Positions 34,974 to 44,618 of a DNA stretch of 64,000 bases are shown here, piece by piece. Made by a program: the position numbers and the translations under genes. The DNA is from Bacteroidota bacterium (lineage in GTDB: Bacteria > Bacteroidota > Bacteroidia > Bacteroidales > Prolixibacteraceae), in the NCBI GenBank assembly GCA_023428545.1, contig JAEYXH010000008.1, forward strand, positions 1 to 64,000, written 5' to 3'. Under the pieces are notes generated by a model. That model had not been told where the DNA came from and searched no databases. It was given only the letters and a program-made list of their open reading frames with translations. How positions within the stretch are numbered: position 1 is the stretch's first letter; every line of letters begins with the position of its first letter.

Positions 34974-37844
34974 CTAAAGAGCCAACTCTTCCCTGAGAAA
35001 AACAGCTGTATGAGATTCCCTGCATTCAGCAACCTCCTCAGGCGTACCTGTACACAAAATCCGACCGCCTTCACGACCGCCTTCCGGTCCAAGGTCGATG
35101 ATGTGATCGGCTGACTTTATGACATCAAGATTATGCTCTATGACCACAACAGTATTTCCCTTGTCAACCAATTTATTGATCACCTCAAGCAAAACCCTGA
35201 TGTCTTCAAAGTGTAAACCAGTAGTTGGTTCATCAAGAATATACATTGTTTTGCCTGTATCACGCTTTGACAGTTCAGCAGAAAGTTTTACCCGCTGGGA
35301 TTCGCCTCCTGAAAGTGTCGTTGATGACTGGCCCAGGGTGATATATCCAAGTCCGACATCCTGCAAGGTTTTCAATTTGTGTGCAATAGAGGGTAATGAC
35401 TCAAAAAAATCCACTCCCTGGTTTATTGTCATATCCAGGACATCTGAGATAGATTTTCCTTTAAATCTGACTTCAAGTGTTTCCCGGTTGTATCTTTTAC
35501 CATTACATTTATCGCAGTGCACATAGACATCGGGTAAAAAGTTCATTTCAATAACCTTCAAACCTGCACCCTGACACTCTTCGCAACGACCTCCTTTTAC
35601 ATTGAACGAGAATCTTCCGGGCAGGTATCCCCTGATCTTGGATTCGGGCAAATGGGCAAATAAGTTTCGGATATCGGAAAAAACACCGGTATAAGTTACC
35701 GGATTAGACCTGGGCGTCCTGCCTATTGGCGATTGGTCCACTTCAACCACTTTATCAATCAAATCCAGTCCTTCGATCTTATCGTAAGGAAGGGGATCTT
35801 TTACCGAGTTGTAGAAATGCTGGCTCAAAATCGGCTGAAGTGTTTCATTAATCAGCGTAGATTTTCCACTGCCTGACAAACCGGTAACGCATATCATTTT
35901 CCCAAGGGGCAAGGACAAATCAACCCCTTTCAGGTTATTGCCGGTACACCCGTTCACCTTCAGCCACTTGCCATTGCCTGATCTCCTTGATAATGGAACC
36001 TCGATATTTTTTCTTCCGGTTAAGTAATCAGCTGTCAATGAATGCATTTGCATTACCTCTCCAGGTGTTCCCGCGGCTACAACTTCTCCGCCATGTTTCC
36101 CTGCAAATGGCCCCATATCAATCAGGTAATCAGCATGGATCATCATTTCCTTGTCGTGCTCCACTACAACAACAGTATTGCCTGTATCGCGCAACTGTTC
36201 CAAAGCCCGTATCAACTTTAAGTTATCACGGTGATGGAGGCCAATGCTGGGTTCATCCAAGATATAGAGTACATTGACCAGCCGGGACCCAATTTGCGTA
36301 GCGAGCCGGATTCTTTGGGATTCCCCTCCTGAAAGACTTGAGGCAGGACGATCGAGAGCTAGATAGTTTAGCCCAACATCCAATAAAAAACTAAGTCTGT
36401 CGCGAATTTCCTTGATTACTTCCCTGGCTATCTTCTGCTGTCTTTCTGACAGCCTTTCTTCCAAACCGGAGAACCAATCTCCCAATTGGATCATATCCAT
36501 TTGAGCAAGCTCTGCAATGTTCCGGTTGTCAATTTTAAACCAGAGTGATTCCTTTTTTAACCTCATCCCGTTACACTCGGGGCAAGGGATGGTGCGTACA
36601 AACTGGTTTGCCCACTTCTGGGCCTTCAATGAGGGATTGTCTTCGCGCTGACTGTCAATATACTTAATCAGTCCCTCATAAGTCATCATATAATTCAGGC
36701 TGGATCCCAAAGGCGTATTTTTCAATTGAATTCGCTCGGTTGTCCCATATAGCAGGGCATCCAGACCATCCTCCGGGATATCCTTAACCGGGGTTTTCAG
36801 ATTGAAGTCATATTTCTCGCCCAAGGCCTCAATTTGCCACCATATCAATGAGTTTTTTTGTGGTCCCAAAGGGGCAATACCTCCCTTTCCAATACTCACC
36901 TTACGATCAGGAATGATCTTGTCGAGATCTATTTCAGAAATTCTGCCCAAACCATTGCATTTATGACATGCTCCCTGCGGCGAGTTGAAAGAAAAGTTAT
37001 GGGGTGCCGGCTCACTGTAGGAAATGCCCGTAGAAGGACACATGAGTTGGCGGCTGTAATACCTGACATCTCCGCTATCGTGATCCAGAATCATGATAAT
37101 GCCATGTCCCTGGGTCATGGCCGTGTTCGCACTTTCTTTAAGCCTCTTGTCGGAAGCCTCATCAACCACCAGCTTATCGACCACCATTTCTATAAAGTGG
37201 TTTTTATATCTGTCGACTTTAAATCCTTGGGTAAGTTCCTTGATTTCTCCATCGACCCTGGCAAACAGGAAGCCCTTCCTGCGCATTTGTTCGAAAAGCT
37301 CCCTGTAGTGCCCTTTACGCCCTTTAATTTGAGGAGCAAGGACATGAATTCGTTTACCCGAAAAATTTTCTTTGATCAGTTGTAAGATTTTTTCGTCGGT
37401 ATACTTAACCATCCTCTCGCCGGTGTTATAAGAATACGCCTCTCCAGCCCTGGCATAAAGCAACCTTAGAAAGTCGTATATTTCGGTCACGGTACCGACA
37501 GTCGATCTTGGATTTCGGCTGGTGACTTTTTGCTCGATGGAAATTACAGGGCTCAGTCCCGTAATCTTATCCACATCAGGCCGTTCCATGTTTCCGATAA
37601 AAGAACGGGCATAAGCGGAAAATGTCTCAATGTATCGCCTCTGTCCTTCAGCATAAATTGTATCGAATGCAAGTGACGATTTCCCGCTACCGCTCAAACC
37701 AGTAATAACTGTCAGCCTATTTCTGGGGATCTCAACATCGATGTTCTGAAGATTATGTACTCTGGCACCTTCCACAACAACCTTATCTTCTTCGGGCTCG
37801 ACCATGACCTCATCCATGAGATCATTTATATTTTGACTCTTCAT
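34974..37844 (-). CDS. uvrA: Excinuclease ABC subunit A
   Basis: DNA damage recognition ATPase of nucleotide excision repair. Two ABC ATPase modules are visible: Walker A GLSGSGKSSLAFDT near the N terminus and GLSGSGKSTLINET in the second half; signatures LSGGESQRIRLA and LSGGESQRVKLS; zinc-finger pairs CHKC, CPEC, CEEC and CDKC. Length about 956 residues. The open frame begins with GTG at 37850, but the ATG two codons later (37844) is preferred. Confidence 0.97.
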   Translation of the reverse strand: MKSQNINDLMDEVMVEPEEDKVVVEGARVHNLQNIDVEIPRNRLTVITGLSGSGKSSLAFDTIYAEGQRRYIETFSAYARSFIGNMERPDVDKITGLSPVISIEQKVTSRNPRSTVGTVTEIYDFLRLLYARAGEAYSYNTGERMVKYTDEKILQLIKENFSGKRIHVLAPQIKGRKGHYRELFEQMRRKGFLFARVDGEIKELTQGFKVDRYKNHFIEMVVDKLVVDEASDKRLKESANTAMTQGHGIIMILDHDSGDVRYYSRQLMCPSTGISYSEPAPHNFSFNSPQGACHKCNGLGRISEIDLDKIIPDRKVSIGKGGIAPLGPQKNSLIWWQIEALGEKYDFNLKTPVKDIPEDGLDALLYGTTERIQLKNTPLGSSLNYMMTYEGLIKYIDSQREDNPSLKAQKWANQFVRTIPCPECNGMRLKKESLWFKIDNRNIAELAQMDMIQLGDWFSGLEERLSERQQKIAREVIKEIRDRLSFLLDVGLNYLALDRPASSLSGGESQRIRLATQIGSRLVNVLYILDEPSIGLHHRDNLKLIRALEQLRDTGNTVVVVEHDKEMMIHADYLIDMGPFAGKHGGEVVAAGTPGEVMQMHSLTADYLTGRKNIEVPLSRRSGNGKWLKVNGCTGNNLKGVDLSLPLGKMICVTGLSGSGKSTLINETLQPILSQHFYNSVKDPLPYDKIEGLDLIDKVVEVDQSPIGRTPRSNPVTYTGVFSDIRNLFAHLPESKIRGYLPGRFSFNVKGGRCEECQGAGLKVIEMNFLPDVYVHCDKCNGKRYNRETLEVRFKGKSISDVLDMTINQGVDFFESLPSIAHKLKTLQDVGLGYITLGQSSTTLSGGESQRVKLSAELSKRDTGKTMYILDEPTTGLHFEDIRVLLEVINKLVDKGNTVVVIEHNLDVIKSADHIIDLGPEGGREGGRILCTGTPEEVAECRESHTAVFLREELAL

Positions 37845-37963
37845 TATCACTTCAGAATTTCATTTCAAGTAACCCGCAAATTTCTGAAAGGTTTTTCTTT
37901 ATTTCACATTTAAATTGAAATAATTAACATTTTCCCTAAAATCAACGGGAAATCTTCATCCAA

Positions 37964-37995
37964 AAAAAAAGCAGTCTTGAATGACTGCTTTTTTT
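37964..37995 (-). terminator. Bidirectional intrinsic terminator downstream of the M16 peptidase pair
   Basis: A 13-bp stem, seven A-T pairs continuing into GCAGTC/GACTGC, with loop TTGAAT (37977-37982). A and T runs flank it on both sides, so it can act in both directions; on the minus strand it ends the M16 transcript. Confidence 0.87.
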
Positions 37996-38011
37996 AAAGT
38001 AACCATACGTA

Positions 38012-40093
38012 TCAATTTGTTGAAAAGACCTCATCTCCTACACCAGTATTTAGCTCAAGAGAAACCACTTTTAGGTCCACGTTTTGTGGACCTGCCTGCT
38101 GCTTTATAAGAAATGGGAATTTCAAGCCTTCCACATCCCTGTAATCTTCATAAATGGTTGTTACTGTCATGGGACCCATTTGGGTATCCTGGCTAGAAAC
38201 CGACTTTACCTTCAGCCCATTTTCCAAGTCATAATAATCGGTAACCGAAGAACCGGCTGGTGAGGTTACCTGTATCTTATAGGCAGGTTTATCGCCAACA
38301 TTTTCAACTTCAAGTAAATTTAGTTCATACCCAAGCTTGCCATAGTCGAGTTCAAGTGTCATATTTGCTTGTGCTTTCATATCCTCCAATTGTTTACCCG
38401 ACAGTTCCATCGTTTGTCCCATAGCTGTCACAACCCCTTTACTGCCATCATATACCTGTTTTTGGATGACATTGCCACCAAGACTGGTAGTTACCAATAC
38501 TTTATCGGGGGACTTTCTAGTACTTGACATTTCAATGGTCATACCCTGCATCGATGTGGTCATTTTCATCACCACATCCTTTAAAGCCAGCAGTTTGTCC
38601 TTGCCACCCAAGGCTTCCACATACTTTTCAATCACCTTTTCGGCTGTCAAATCAGCATCCACAGAAACTTCAGTTGTTTCAACAGGCCGTCCATAAGCAT
38701 CATAAAAAAGTACTTCGTTCGCCGCACTGAATCGCGCAAGACGTGTTGCAACATCGGCTTTATTACCTCCTACCAGTATCCAGGAATTCTCTGGGCGTAT
38801 ATATTTCTTTGCCATGGCCGAAACATCCTCAACCGAAACAGCTGCCAATTTTTCAAGATAGGTGGCATAGTAATCCTTGGAAAGGTTATAGCGCTCAATG
38901 TTAAGAGCAAAATTGGCTATGGTTCGGGGGCTCTCCAGTGATCGTGCAAAGCTGCCATTCAAATAATTTTTGACCAATGTAAGTGCCTCCTGTTCTACCG
39001 GTTCTTTAACCATACGGTTCATTTCATGTAATATTTCAACCAAGGCGCTGTCGGTAACGTTCGTTCCCACTTCAGTCCTTGCCGTAAACCTACCGACCAA
39101 TCTGTCACTCGAAAGTGATGAATTGGCACCATATGTATAAGCCTTATCTTCCCTGAGATTCTGCATCAGTCTTCCTGAAAAAACTCCACCACCAAGGATC
39201 CCATTCATGACACTGGACTTGATGGCATCAGGATGTCCCGGTTTCAAATCAACTGGATAAGAAACTGCAATTACACTCTGGACGGCACCTTCGCGGTTTG
39301 CAAATGCGACCTTGTTGGCTGCAGGTGCCGTTGGCTGACTATAATTCGTATGTGGAACTTCACCCTTGGTCCACTTGCCAAAGTATTTTTTAACCAGCTT
39401 TTTGGCATCCTTGACTTTTATATCTCCAACCACAACGAGGTATGCTGTGTTAGGCTTAAAATATGTTTGATAATAACCCGTAACATGTTCGCGGGTAATG
39501 TTTTCAAGACTCTCCTTGGTAACCACTTCGCCATAAGGATGTTCTGAACCATACACAACCGATGAGACCAGGTTATCGACCATGGCATTGGCATCACTTT
39601 CCTGGATCGGAAGGGCTGAAAGATATTGCGTAAGGCTTTTATCCATCTCTTCCTGAGGAAAAGTTGGATTCAATAAAACATCCGACATCAGCGACAGAAG
39701 TTTCTCACGGTGTTTCGACAGAGATGAACCGTACAAACCAGTGGCATAAGTAGAAAGAGAGGCACCAATAAAATCAATTTCCTCGTCAAGCTGTGCCTTG
39801 GACCTGTTTTGGGTTCCTGCCCTTAGCAAATCGCCTGCAAGGTCGACATAACCTTTGGCATCGCCCTCCATAACAGGATCGATATCAAGCGTAAGCTGCC
39901 AGCTAATGACCGGAACCTGATGATTCTCAACTACAATTACTTTCAAACCATTAGGAAGGGTAAACTTTGAATAATCCCCGATATTGATAAGAGGGGCTTG
40001 TCCTGGTTTGGGAGGCTGGCTTCTGTCAAGCTGGGCATTACTTGTAAAAGCTGCCACGAAAATGAAAATAAATATATATAATAACTTTTTCAT
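38012..40093 (-). CDS. Non-catalytic M16 peptidase subunit with a C-terminal LolA-like domain
   Basis: A secreted protein (signal peptide about residues 1-20, ending SNA). The first 440 residues are an M16 peptidase fold, but the zinc motif HxxEH is replaced: where partners have HFLEH this one has DLAGD (in GYVDLAGDLLRAGTQ). M16 peptidases often work as pairs with one inactive subunit, and the active one precedes it by 39 bp. Residues about 480-693 form an extra beta-rich domain resembling the outer-membrane lipoprotein-sorting (LolA-like) fold, a combination that is not usual in characterised M16 proteins; the domain assignment is tentative. Confidence 0.85.
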   Translation of the reverse strand: MKKLLYIFIFIFVAAFTSNAQLDRSQPPKPGQAPLINIGDYSKFTLPNGLKVIVVENHQVPVISWQLTLDIDPVMEGDAKGYVDLAGDLLRAGTQNRSKAQLDEEIDFIGASLSTYATGLYGSSLSKHREKLLSLMSDVLLNPTFPQEEMDKSLTQYLSALPIQESDANAMVDNLVSSVVYGSEHPYGEVVTKESLENITREHVTGYYQTYFKPNTAYLVVVGDIKVKDAKKLVKKYFGKWTKGEVPHTNYSQPTAPAANKVAFANREGAVQSVIAVSYPVDLKPGHPDAIKSSVMNGILGGGVFSGRLMQNLREDKAYTYGANSSLSSDRLVGRFTARTEVGTNVTDSALVEILHEMNRMVKEPVEQEALTLVKNYLNGSFARSLESPRTIANFALNIERYNLSKDYYATYLEKLAAVSVEDVSAMAKKYIRPENSWILVGGNKADVATRLARFSAANEVLFYDAYGRPVETTEVSVDADLTAEKVIEKYVEALGGKDKLLALKDVVMKMTTSMQGMTIEMSSTRKSPDKVLVTTSLGGNVIQKQVYDGSKGVVTAMGQTMELSGKQLEDMKAQANMTLELDYGKLGYELNLLEVENVGDKPAYKIQVTSPAGSSVTDYYDLENGLKVKSVSSQDTQMGPMTVTTIYEDYRDVEGLKFPFLIKQQAGPQNVDLKVVSLELNTGVGDEVFSTN

Positions 40094-40132
40094 AAATTAC
40101 TGTATTTCAATTTACAAAGTCTGATCAATGTT

Positions 40133-41464
40133 TTAGTTCATCTGTGATTTAGGAAGGAAATAGAGTACTACCCGATTATTTTCCCTGAAATACTCATTTG
40201 CTACCTTTTGTATATCTTCTCTTGTTACAGTAAGATATTTATCCAAGGTGGTATTGATCCTGTTAGCATCTTTGAAGAAAGTATAATTCTGGGCCAGATT
40301 CATTGCCCTGCTCGAAATGGTTGTATTACTGTTAACAACCTGATTTTCAAACTGGTTTCTCAACTTTTCCATTTCCTTTTCAGTTATCATGTTCGTACGG
40401 ACATCTTCGAGCTCTTTGTTCATGGCATCCTCCAGCACCTTTGGATCAACACCCATTTGGGGAATGGCAATAATTAAAGTCAGGCCAGGCTGCTCATAGC
40501 CCAATGGGACTGCAGCAACCTGAAGGGCAAGTCTCTGCTCGTCAACCAGAGATTTATACAACCTGCTGCTCTTTCCTTCAGATAGAAGGGAGCCAAGCAT
40601 TTCGGTAGCATAATAATCGTTGGTTCCACTGCCTGGGATATGGTATGCCTGGATGACCATCGGCAACTGAATGTTGTCATAAACAGTATCACGTAGTTCA
40701 ACGGTACGTTTGGGTTCATTGGGCAAAGGTCTCCTGATCTCTTTGGTTCCCGAAGGAATATCACCAAAGTATTTTTCAACCAGCGGGCGGGCATCAGTAA
40801 CATCAATATCCCCGGCAATAACCAATACTGCATTGTTGGGAACATAGAACATATCATGAAAGTCAACAAATTCATGGTCTCTGGCATTCCGGATGTGTGG
40901 ATCGGAACCAATGACATCCCAACGATAGGGATGGGTCGTAAACGCACGGCTCACCGTTTCAATAAGCAAACGGCCATAGGGCTGGTTATCCCGGGTTTGC
41001 TTCATTTCCTCTGTAACCACTCCTTTTTGGGTGGCAATTCCAATCGAATCAACTTTTGGATGCAACAATCTTTCCGACTCAAGCCACAATCCCAATTCAA
41101 GCTGATTTGAAGGAAGCATTACATAGTACATAGTAAAGTCGAAGTTCGTTCCTGCATTCAGAGTTCCACCCGCTTCTTCGACATAACGGGAAAACATTCC
41201 CCTTGGAATATTTTTTGTACCCTCAAACATCAGGTGCTCAAAGAAGTGTGCAAAACCTGTTCGATCAGGCATTTCATTCTTTGATCCCACATGATACATG
41301 ATACTCACGATAATATTTGGAGTGGTGTTATCCGGTTGCAGTATAACATGCAATCCATTATCGAGAGTAAACTCAGAAAACTCAATTTTATTGGTCTGAC
41401 CCCATACAGTAAGGGACATTACCGACAGCAAAATTACTGCCAGATACTTTATCCGGTTCTTCAT
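40133..41464 (-). CDS. M16 zinc metallopeptidase, catalytic subunit
   Basis: A secreted 443-residue M16B-type protease. The signal peptide ends near LTVWGQ; the zinc site HFFEH lies in GFAHFFEHLMFEGT and a downstream glutamate in VTEEMKQTRDN can be the third ligand. C-terminal motifs YFGDIPSG and SRLYKSLVDEQRL belong to the second M16 domain. It probably pairs with the following non-catalytic subunit to degrade peptides in the periplasm. Gap to the partner gene is 39 bp, so one operon. Confidence 0.94.
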   Translation of the reverse strand: MKNRIKYLAVILLSVMSLTVWGQTNKIEFSEFTLDNGLHVILQPDNTTPNIIVSIMYHVGSKNEMPDRTGFAHFFEHLMFEGTKNIPRGMFSRYVEEAGGTLNAGTNFDFTMYYVMLPSNQLELGLWLESERLLHPKVDSIGIATQKGVVTEEMKQTRDNQPYGRLLIETVSRAFTTHPYRWDVIGSDPHIRNARDHEFVDFHDMFYVPNNAVLVIAGDIDVTDARPLVEKYFGDIPSGTKEIRRPLPNEPKRTVELRDTVYDNIQLPMVIQAYHIPGSGTNDYYATEMLGSLLSEGKSSRLYKSLVDEQRLALQVAAVPLGYEQPGLTLIIAIPQMGVDPKVLEDAMNKELEDVRTNMITEKEMEKLRNQFENQVVNSNTTISSRAMNLAQNYTFFKDANRINTTLDKYLTVTREDIQKVANEYFRENNRVVLYFLPKSQMN

Positions 41465-41851
41465 ATAAACTTTTATTAGTTACTTTATAATCAGTGAATT
41501 TCAATTTATCAATCAAAAAAAAGAGGAATTATAATTAATAAAATCAAGATGTATAATGCATTTAAATGGCTTCCGTCATAATGTTTTCCTCTCATATTTC
41601 AATATCTCAACCAATTAACAGTAAATATCCTTACAATTGGCAAGCATATAACTTTTGATGGACCATATAACTACACCAGAACATTAAAGGTTTATTAACA
41701 TATGACAAATTTATACAATTAAATAATGTTTAAAATATATATCCTGAAAATTATACGTTTCAATCTGATCCGATATGAACTTTATATTTGACTTTAAGTA
41801 ACGTTCCAGATAATCCCAAACCCTAAGCGGACTCTATTCGTACAACAATAC
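41465..41851. other. AT-rich intergenic region between divergent M16 and AmmeMemoRadiSam genes
   Basis: 387 bp without a gene. It holds a promoter for the right-hand genes (41783-41790). An exact minus-strand TAAATTTG box at 41706-41713 lies over 240 bp from the M16 start and may be chance. No RNA gene, ORF or repeat is clear. Confidence 0.5.
41783..41790 (+). promoter_or_regulatory. -7 element of the amrB-amrA operon
   Basis: TATATTTG, exact consensus, with TTTC 21 bp upstream as a weak -33. The ATG at 41852 lies 61 bp downstream, so a leader of about 50 nt is expected. Confidence 0.5.
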
Positions 41852-42745
41852 ATGGATAAATTACATCGCTTTCCAACGAATGAGACCCGGAACCAAAACA
41901 GGAGGCCTGCTGTAGCAGGGCGGTTTTACCCAGGAAGTCCATCTCTTTTACAAAACGAGGTTATTCGGCTGCTAAAAGAGGCAAAGCCCCGCCAACAACC
42001 AGTAAAATTACCTTTGTCTTTGATTGTTCCACATGCAGGATATATCTATAGTGGCATAACCGCGGCATCAGCTTATAACCAACTTGGGCCCGATCCTGAA
42101 ATTGACAAAGTATTTATTTTAGCGTCCAGTCACCGAATGAATTTCCCAGGGGCTTCCGTTTATTGTTCAGGTGATTTTGAAACCCCTCTCGGAACGGTAG
42201 GGGTAGACCACAAAACTGCGGATAAACTAATTCTTGCCAATTCTCTTTTTTCCTGCAGGGAAGATGCTCACCTGTTTGAACACAGCCTGGAAGTACAAAT
42301 ACCATTTCTACAGATAGTACTGAAAAAATCGTTTCAAATCATTCCAATTGTTTTGGGAACACAGAGCATTAGGGAATGTGCATTGCTTGCCGAGACACTT
42401 TCACCTTATCTGACCGGTGGAAACTTGATTATTGTCAGCAGTGACTTTTCACATTATCCGGCGTACGATGATGCCATCGAAATCGACCGGACTACGACTC
42501 AGGCAATTATGGCTAACGATCCGCATATGCTAATGGAAACCCTTGAGCAAAACAAGAGAAAGGAAATCCCTGGACTGGCTACCTCATTGTGTAGCTGGAC
42601 AGCAGTTCTTACCCTCCTATATATTACCTATCAGGGAAATTACAATTTTAATTGGATCGACTATAAAAACTCAGGCGATCATGCACTCTTTGGAGACCGC
42701 GACCGGGTGGTTGGCTATAGTGCGATCGCCGTTTATGAAAAATAA
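41852..42745 (+). CDS. amrB: AmmeMemoRadiSam system protein B (MEMO1 family)
   Basis: Cytoplasmic MEMO1-like protein of 297 residues related to class III dioxygenases. Candidate metal-site residues are visible as VPHAGYIYSG, ASSHRMNFPG, HSLEVQIPFLQ and a cysteine in TSLCSWTAV, positions that bind iron or copper in human MEMO1. The next gene, 3 bp away, encodes the AMMECR1 domain. These two often occur together with a radical SAM protein, which is absent from this window. Biochemical function in bacteria is unsettled. Confidence 0.92.
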   Translation: MDKLHRFPTNETRNQNRRPAVAGRFYPGSPSLLQNEVIRLLKEAKPRQQPVKLPLSLIVPHAGYIYSGITAASAYNQLGPDPEIDKVFILASSHRMNFPGASVYCSGDFETPLGTVGVDHKTADKLILANSLFSCREDAHLFEHSLEVQIPFLQIVLKKSFQIIPIVLGTQSIRECALLAETLSPYLTGGNLIIVSSDFSHYPAYDDAIEIDRTTTQAIMANDPHMLMETLEQNKRKEIPGLATSLCSWTAVLTLLYITYQGNYNFNWIDYKNSGDHALFGDRDRVVGYSAIAVYEK

Positions 42746-42748
42746 TCT

Positions 42749-43312
42749 ATGAGCTTTATACTTACATCAGACGATAAGGAATCCATATTACATATAGCTG
42801 AGGAATCAGTCCAGTCAATGATCCTTCATGGAGTGATTAACCCCCTTACAGAACAATTTTCCGAGGGCAGGCTAAATGAAAAGGGTGGTGCGTTCGTGAG
42901 CCTGTATGTCAAAGGCGAACTTCGAGGTTGCATAGGATCCTTTGAAGGAGATACCTCACTGGCCGAAGCGGTAACCCGGTCGGCTTCATCGGCTTGCAAC
43001 GATGATCGGTTTGATCGGCTGGTTCCCGATGAGCTAGATGACCTGGAGATCGAGATTTCAGTTCTCAGCCCCTTGAAAAGAATCAGGTCAAAAGATGAAA
43101 TAATTCTGGGAAAACACGGAATATTTATCCGAAAAGGACTCAACAGGGGAACATTTTTACCACAAGTGGCAGAAAAATACCAGTGGTCATTGGAAGAATT
43201 CCTTGGCCGATGCTCGAGAGATAAAGCCGGGTTGGGCTGGGACGGATGGAAACAAGCTGAACTTTACATCTACGAGGCCATTGTCTTTAGCAATAATAAA
43301 TCCCTCATTTGA
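42749..43312 (+). CDS. amrA: AmmeMemoRadiSam system protein A (AMMECR1 domain)
   Basis: A 187-residue AMMECR1-domain protein with the invariant LRGCIGSFEG motif. Its start lies 3 bp after amrB, so translation is probably coupled. The AMMECR1 domain is thought to bind a nucleotide or RNA; in the bacterial system its substrate is unknown. The third partner, a radical SAM protein, is not nearby. It converges on the aminotransferase-like gene with 29 bp between stop codons. Confidence 0.92.
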   Translation: MSFILTSDDKESILHIAEESVQSMILHGVINPLTEQFSEGRLNEKGGAFVSLYVKGELRGCIGSFEGDTSLAEAVTRSASSACNDDRFDRLVPDELDDLEIEISVLSPLKRIRSKDEIILGKHGIFIRKGLNRGTFLPQVAEKYQWSLEEFLGRCSRDKAGLGWDGWKQAELYIYEAIVFSNNKSLI

Positions 43313-43341
43313 AAAAATAATTCTTTGAACCCTCTCAAATA

Positions 43342-44496
43342 TTACTTTTCTAATCCTTCAGCAAATTTCATTAACCTTCCTGCAACCTCTTCTAATGTCT
43401 CATTTTTCTTGGCAAAACAAAAACGCAGAAAGTGGATGTTTCTTTTCTTTTGCATAAACAGAGACAAAGGTGTTGCAGCCACACCAGCCTCACGTATTAG
43501 CCGCCTCGAAAACTCGGTATCGGATTCAAGGGATAAATTTTTATAATTAATGAGCTGGTAGTATGTTCCCTGTGAAGGCTCCACAATAAACGGGCTTCCT
43601 TTTAACAATCTGTTAAAATAGTTCCGTTTACCATGGTAAAACTCCATAATATCCTCCGTTTCCTGTGCTCCCTCCCAATAACTGGCCAATGCATACTGCA
43701 ATGGGGTGGCTACCGAAAAAGCGCTGTTCTCGTGAACTTTCCTGAATTCAGCCATCATATTTGCAGGAGCCAGACACCAGGCCAAACTCCATCCATTAAT
43801 ATGGAAAACCGGCCCGGCTGAGGAAATGATGAAACTTCGGGTTGCAAGTTGTGCAAACTGAGCAACACTCTGGTGACGCTCCTGATCATATACTAGATGC
43901 TCAAATCCCTCGTCACTGAGAATATAAATCGATGTACCGTTTGTCAGACGCTGAAGTTGCAATAAGTCCTCTTTACCAAAAACGCTGCCTGTTGGGTTGT
44001 GGGGTGAATTCAGAATAATTAACCGTGTTTTTGAATTAATCATTTTCCTTACATCTTCCCAGTCAATCCGAAAACCAGGCTCTTTTAGAGGAACGTAAAC
44101 CGGCATGCCACCATTTAACCTGATAGCCTGATTGTAAGTAAAATAGGAAGGGTCGGTCAACAATACCTCATCTCCTTCATTAACAACTGTGGTAATAACA
44201 TTGGTTGCAGCCTGAACCATACCAGCACATATGGTAATTTCACTTTCAGGATTATAAAGCTTACCATAGTTTTTCTGAACCGATTCAGAAACTCTTTCCC
44301 TCAGAGAAAGAATACCTTCCATAGGGGCATAGTTAATGGCATTGTCCATCATGTATGATGAAGCCAATTCTACCAGCTTGGGAGAGCATTTAAATTCAGT
44401 CATCCCAACTGACATATCAATGGCATTGTACTCCAATGCCAGCTTTCTCGTTTCCCAGAAGAAGCTGCCCTGTGTTTCAGGCAATTTTATCTGCAT
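43342..44496 (-). CDS. Aminotransferase class I-fold protein lacking the PLP lysine
   Basis: A fold-type I aminotransferase related to KAT/methionine aminotransferases. PLP-fold residues are present: NSPHNPTG, SDEGFEHLVYD and the C-terminal substrate arginine in LRFCFAK. But where the family has SxGKTFxxTGWK the sequence reads SAGPVFHINGWS: the PLP-binding lysine is proline (codon CCG at 43810-43812) and the following basic residue is serine. The reading frame is intact over the full length, so it is not a simple pseudogene. Catalysis by Schiff base should be impossible; a binding or unusual role is inferred. The start at 44496 is chosen because a -7 box (44554-44561) overlaps the longer start at 44556. 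Confidence 0.85.
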   Translation of the reverse strand: MQIKLPETQGSFFWETRKLALEYNAIDMSVGMTEFKCSPKLVELASSYMMDNAINYAPMEGILSLRERVSESVQKNYGKLYNPESEITICAGMVQAATNVITTVVNEGDEVLLTDPSYFTYNQAIRLNGGMPVYVPLKEPGFRIDWEDVRKMINSKTRLIILNSPHNPTGSVFGKEDLLQLQRLTNGTSIYILSDEGFEHLVYDQERHQSVAQFAQLATRSFIISSAGPVFHINGWSLAWCLAPANMMAEFRKVHENSAFSVATPLQYALASYWEGAQETEDIMEFYHGKRNYFNRLLKGSPFIVEPSQGTYYQLINYKNLSLESDTEFSRRLIREAGVAATPLSLFMQKKRNIHFLRFCFAKKNETLEEVAGRLMKFAEGLEK

Positions 44497-44553
44497 AAAT
44501 TTAGTCTGAAGTTTATCATTCCCTGACCTGACATAGTTTGATCTTGGGAATAA

Positions 44554-44561
44554 CAAATGTA
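44554..44561 (-). promoter_or_regulatory. -7 element of the aminotransferase-like gene
   Basis: Minus-strand TACATTTG, exact TAnnTTTG match, 57 bp before the ATG at 44496. It overlaps the alternative start at 44556 and argues against it. Confidence 0.5.
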
Positions 44562-44618
44562 AAAATTAATCCGTTTGAATGGCAATCATGCGGTTAAAGA
44601 AATACCTCCACCAAATCA

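Noticed and set aside
41706..41713. Minus-strand TAAATTTG as promoter of the M16 genes
   Set aside because: It is over 240 bp from the start and lies in an AT-rich region where chance matches are expected.
43342..44496. Aminotransferase-like gene as a broken pseudogene
   Set aside because: The frame is open over the whole length and other active-site residues are kept, so loss of the lysine alone does not make it a decaying gene.
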